Source of the DNA: Oscillospiraceae bacterium
GTDB taxonomy: Bacteria; Bacillota; Clostridia; Oscillospirales; Ruminococcaceae
Reading direction: 5' to 3'
Length of the DNA stretch: 5,699 bases
Assembly: GCA_900765125.1 (NCBI GenBank)
Contig: CAAFQL010000132.1
Span: 1 to 5,699, forward strand
In this document: positions 3,804 to 5,699 of the stretch, in pieces
Position numbering within the stretch: the stretch's first letter is position 1
How the letters are laid out: every line of letters starts with the position of its first letter
Made by a program: the position numbers and the translations under genes
Notes under the pieces: model-generated
The model's input: only the letters and a program-made list of their open reading frames with translations
The model's database searches: none
What the model was told of the DNA's origin: nothing

Positions 3804-4556
3804 ATGAGCAAACACGGAATTATAAAAAGTATTCGGATGGCAACGAAAAAGTATAGTCCTGAAATACTTACTGGCATTGGAATTGCCGGAATGATCACCA
3901 CAACGATCATGGCAGTAAAAGCAACTCCTAAAGCACTTATTCTCATAGAGGATAAAAAGGACGAATTGGAGACAGAGAAACTTACACCTATAGAGACGAT
4001 AAAAGCAGCTTGGCCTTGTTATATTCCATCGGCTTTAGTTTGTACTGTTTCGTTATGTTGTCTTATCGGGGCAAGTTCCACCAACTTCCGTCGAAATGCT
4101 GCTCTTGCAACGGCATATACACTTTCCGAATCTTCCCTTAAAGAGTATCAGGAAAAAGTAACTCAGACCATCGGAGAGAAAAAAGAGCAGGTCATCAGAG
4201 ATGAAATCGCCAAGGATAAAATTGTAGATAATCCTATCAGAAATGTTGTTATCACTGAAAATGGTGGTAATACCGTCTGCTATGATGTCTTATCAGGGCG
4301 ATATTTTAAATCTGACAGAGATGAGATCAACCGAGTTGTAAATGAGCTTAATCGTCAAATGCGTGATGAAATGTATATCGCATTGAACGATTTCTACTTC
4401 GAACTTGGTCTTGACAGTATTAAGCTTGGTGATGAGCTTGGATGGAATATTGACAAAGGGTACATTGATATAAATTTCTCATCTCAGCTTGATGCGAATG
4501 GTACACCGTGCCTTGTACTTGATTACAAAGTGGCACCGGTATACAATTACCAATAA
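3804..4556 (+). CDS. DUF6353-like two-span membrane protein, paralogue 2 (250 aa)
   Basis: This is the second copy of the family seen at 2422-3243. Membrane segments lie at about 20-38 and 72-90. The shared motifs are AVKATPKA (37-44), AAWPCYIPSA (68-77), ALATAY...KEY (100-115), RYF (167-169), LNDFYFELGLD (194-204) and GW (213-214). It is 23 residues shorter, mostly between the two membrane segments and in the middle of the soluble domain. The start is firm: AAAGGAG at 3791-3797, 6 bases before the ATG. The conserved set suggests a fold shared by both copies: a membrane hairpin anchoring a soluble C-terminal domain. By position it is probably translated with paralogue B. Nucleotide identity between the two copies is low, so the duplication is old or the copies were acquired separately. 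The biochemical role is unknown. Confidence 0.87.
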   Translation: MSKHGIIKSIRMATKKYSPEILTGIGIAGMITTTIMAVKATPKALILIEDKKDELETEKLTPIETIKAAWPCYIPSALVCTVSLCCLIGASSTNFRRNAALATAYTLSESSLKEYQEKVTQTIGEKKEQVIRDEIAKDKIVDNPIRNVVITENGGNTVCYDVLSGRYFKSDRDEINRVVNELNRQMRDEMYIALNDFYFELGLDSIKLGDELGWNIDKGYIDINFSSQLDANGTPCLVLDYKVAPVYNYQ

Positions 4557-4564
4557 GCCGACCA

Positions 4565-4592
4565 CGCCAAAATTACAACCTATTTAATGGAA
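4565..4592 (+). promoter_or_regulatory. Shared 28-bp element, copy 5
   Basis: CGC at 4565-4567, CAAAATT, ACAA at 4575-4578, eight bases, then ATGGAA at 4587-4592. It begins 9 bases after the stop of the second DUF6353-like gene and opens the unit of the 89-aa gene. Its first half (CAAAATTACAA) is identical to that of copy 2. Confidence 0.6.
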
Positions 4593-4603
4593 GAACATTC
4601 CAT
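4587..4603 (+). other. Leader hairpin at the 3' end of element copy 5
   Basis: ATGGAA (4587-4592) pairs perfectly with TTCCAT (4598-4603) around loop GAACA. It starts at the ATG block of the shared element, as do the foldable sequences after copies 2 and 3. No GC-rich stem or T run makes it a terminator; a 5'-end mRNA structure or an operator is more likely. Confidence 0.4.
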
Positions 4604-4632
4604 AATTTTAATATTTGAAAGGAGAAATCACA

Positions 4633-4902
4633 ATGGATAACACTGAAATCATGAACAACGAGGTAATGGAGACTACTGAGGAGGTCATCGAAAACACTGA
4701 TACGAACAAGAGTTTAAAAACAGGAGTGGGTATCGGTTTAGGCGTAGTCGTAGGCGTATTAGCTTACAAGTACGTATTAAAGCCGATAGCTGCGAATGCT
4801 AAGGCTCAGTTCAAACAGAGGAAGAAGACTGCTAAAGAGAAGACTACCTGTACAGATGAAACTGTGGTTATTGACGCTGAGGATCCAAAAGAAGTGGATT
4901 AA
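4633..4902 (+). CDS. 89-aa single-pass membrane protein with Gly/Val-rich segment
   Basis: The N-terminal 25 residues are acidic and polar. Residues about 29-48 (LKTGVGIGLGVVVGVLAYKY) are a glycine-rich hydrophobic helix. Residues 50-71 are basic (KAQFKQRKKTAKEK), and the end is acidic (DAEDPKEVD). The charge pattern (acidic before, basic after the membrane helix) predicts an outside N-terminus and inside C-terminus by the positive-inside rule. The ATG at 4633 is preferred over the in-frame TTG at 4615 because AAAGGAG at 4618-4624 is its ribosome site. It is the first gene of the last unit, with a terminator-like hairpin after it, the same order as the 55-aa gene. Function unknown. Confidence 0.85.
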   Translation: MDNTEIMNNEVMETTEEVIENTDTNKSLKTGVGIGLGVVVGVLAYKYVLKPIAANAKAQFKQRKKTAKEKTTCTDETVVIDAEDPKEVD

Positions 4903-4917
4903 GAAGTTCTTATAAGG

Positions 4918-4960
4918 GAAAGTGCCTTTAACAAGGTGCTTTCTCTTTTTTCTTTTTCTC
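4918..4960 (+). terminator. Intercistronic terminator-like hairpin 3
   Basis: GAAAGTGCCTT (4918-4928), loop TAAC, AAGGTGCTTTC (4933-4943): 11 pairs, two of them G-U. The pyrimidine-rich tract TCTTTTTTCTTTTTCTC follows. The ribosome site of the next gene begins about 6 bases later and no promoter lies between, so readthrough is needed for the downstream genes. Confidence 0.7.
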
Positions 4961-4982
4961 TTTAAAAAAGGAGGTTTACTAT

Positions 4983-5171
4983 ATGCAACAATATCAATAC
5001 GACGGACCGGTTATGCAATTTGAAGATTGTGTACAGCATAGATGGAAAGCAAGTACCGTTGCATCAACTGAAGCTAAGGCTAAGAATAATCTTGCCTATC
5101 GCTATAAGAAAGAAAATGGTTTAACACCGAACACAAAAATTACTTTGCCGGGTAAACTGATTCCGGCATAA
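4983..5171 (+). CDS. 62-aa conserved small phage/element protein
   Basis: The protein starts MQQYQYDGPVMQFEDCV, continues with HRWKASTVASTEAKAKNNLAYRYK and ends in TKITLPGKLIPA. I recognise this pattern ('YDGPV', 'W.A.T.A.sE.KA..NLAY..K', 'I.LPGK') as a small conserved protein found in gut Firmicutes phages and elements, but no function is known to me. It is basic, soluble and probably a compact alpha/beta fold; the Trp and the NLAYRYKKENG segment are the most family-like parts. AAAAGGAGG at 4965-4973 is an excellent ribosome site 9 bases before the ATG. The next gene starts 16 bases after its stop, and the two are probably co-translated. Confidence 0.87.
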   Translation: MQQYQYDGPVMQFEDCVQHRWKASTVASTEAKAKNNLAYRYKKENGLTPNTKITLPGKLIPA

Positions 5172-5187
5172 GAAAGGAAATCAATAA

Positions 5188-5699
5188 GTGAGAAACTACA
5201 AGTCAAATTCTGATAAAACTCGTTACGAACGTAGATCCGAGAAAAAAGTGGAAGCAGTTATCACAGGAACTGCAAAGACCAGAAAGAAAAGAGATGCTCG
5301 TAAATTCACAGATATATTTATTGCCGAAGATGCGGACAATGTCAAATCATATATTTTGATGGAGGTTATCATTCCTACTGTCAAAAAGGCTATCTCAGAC
5401 GTTGTTACTACAGGGATTGAAATGCTTCTTTATGGTGAATCTGGTCGAAGTAATAAAAATGGCTCAAGATCAAAGATATCATATCGTAATTACTATGAGC
5501 GTAATTCAGAACGTGTTCGTGCGGGTTCGATTAACAACAGACGCAGTGCCCTTGACTATGATGATATTCTATTCGATACTCGTGGTGATGCAGAAGCAGT
5601 ACTTGATGCTATGAATGATATCATCAGTCAATATGGAGTAGTAAGCGTATCGGATTTATACGACCTTGCCCGTGTTCCAAATGACAACTTTACTATGAA
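5188..5699 (+). CDS. Basic conserved element protein, C-terminus outside the window
   Basis: A GTG start at 5188 with AAAGGAAA at 5173-5180 opens a frame that stays open to the window end (170 full codons). The N-terminus is rich in Lys and Arg (residues 1-39). Residues 40-82 (from FTDIFIAEDADNVKSYIL to GIEMLLYG) are helical and amphipathic, and residues about 83-118 are a Ser/Arg/Asn-rich, probably disordered linker with tyrosines. Residues 119-170 are an acidic, ordered segment (from LDYDDILFDTRGDAEAVL to SVSDLYDLARV). I recognise the family as a conserved hypothetical of gut Firmicutes phages and elements. The basic tail suggests nucleic-acid or membrane-surface binding, but this is inference. 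There is no earlier ATG in frame, and the in-frame ATG at 5359 is too far inside the conserved part. Confidence 0.8.
   Translation, partial: MRNYKSNSDKTRYERRSEKKVEAVITGTAKTRKKRDARKFTDIFIAEDADNVKSYILMEVIIPTVKKAISDVVTTGIEMLLYGESGRSNKNGSRSKISYRNYYERNSERVRAGSINNRRSALDYDDILFDTRGDAEAVLDAMNDIISQYGVVSVSDLYDLARVPNDNFTM

Noticed and set aside
3409..3807. A 132-codon open frame on the + strand overlapping the 55-aa and 96-aa genes
   Set aside because: It is a different frame from two supported genes, runs through the hairpin, has no ribosome site and shows no motif shared with its neighbours.
3267..3815. A 182-codon open frame on the minus strand
   Set aside because: It lies opposite the genes at 3297 and 3501. 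No Shine-Dalgarno was noted for it, the composition is implausible, and the + strand gene at 3501 is supported by paralogy with the gene at 2083.

Overview
The window looks like part of a mobile element or phage genome from a low-GC Gram-positive gut-type bacterium (Clostridia-like Firmicutes). The grounds are strong Shine-Dalgarno sites of the AAAGGAGG type before most genes, AT-rich spacers, the standard code with TGA as stop, all genes on the + strand, and a run of small conserved-hypothetical proteins of the kind I associate with gut Firmicutes phages and integrative elements. No capsid, terminase, integrase, replication or conjugation gene is visible, so whether it is a prophage, a phage or another element cannot be decided from this window.

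Layout: (1) 1-179 is the 3' end of a probable XRE-type regulator. (2) 180-613 holds no gene but is dense in repeats: three TTCCCATAT copies, seven TTTAAAC/GTTTAAA heptamers that switch strand in the middle, a strong bidirectional terminator at 388-430, a 12-bp direct repeat, a tandem 10-mer and a palindrome. (3) 614-5699 is a compact series of ten genes in five apparent transcription units: [130-aa membrane protein]; [zinc ribbon + 119-aa protein]; [tRNA-like leader + 106-aa protein + DUF6353-like protein]; [55-aa membrane protein + 96-aa protein + DUF6353-like protein]; [89-aa membrane protein + 62-aa protein + a basic protein that runs off the window].

The main discovery candidate is a 28-bp intergenic element present five times (614, 1122, 1954, 3247, 4565), once ahead of each unit and always on the + strand. 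Its form is C[GT]C-N7(A-rich)-ACA[AT]-N8-ATGRRA, with fixed internal spacing and about 13 invariant columns. It has no sigma-70 -35/-10 geometry and is best read as an element-specific promoter or a regulator site. In three units the sequence starting at the 3' end of the motif folds: a near-perfect palindrome, a degenerate tRNA, and a small hairpin.

A second theme is duplication. The pair [small W..EF..SYS.WA protein + two-membrane-segment DUF6353-like protein] occurs twice and is well diverged. A third is a repeated order of first small gene, then a terminator-like hairpin with a pyrimidine-rich tract, then downstream genes, which would give graded expression by partial readthrough. Five of the ten complete or near-complete genes encode small membrane proteins, so the module probably acts at the cell envelope. 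Its biochemical function is unknown.
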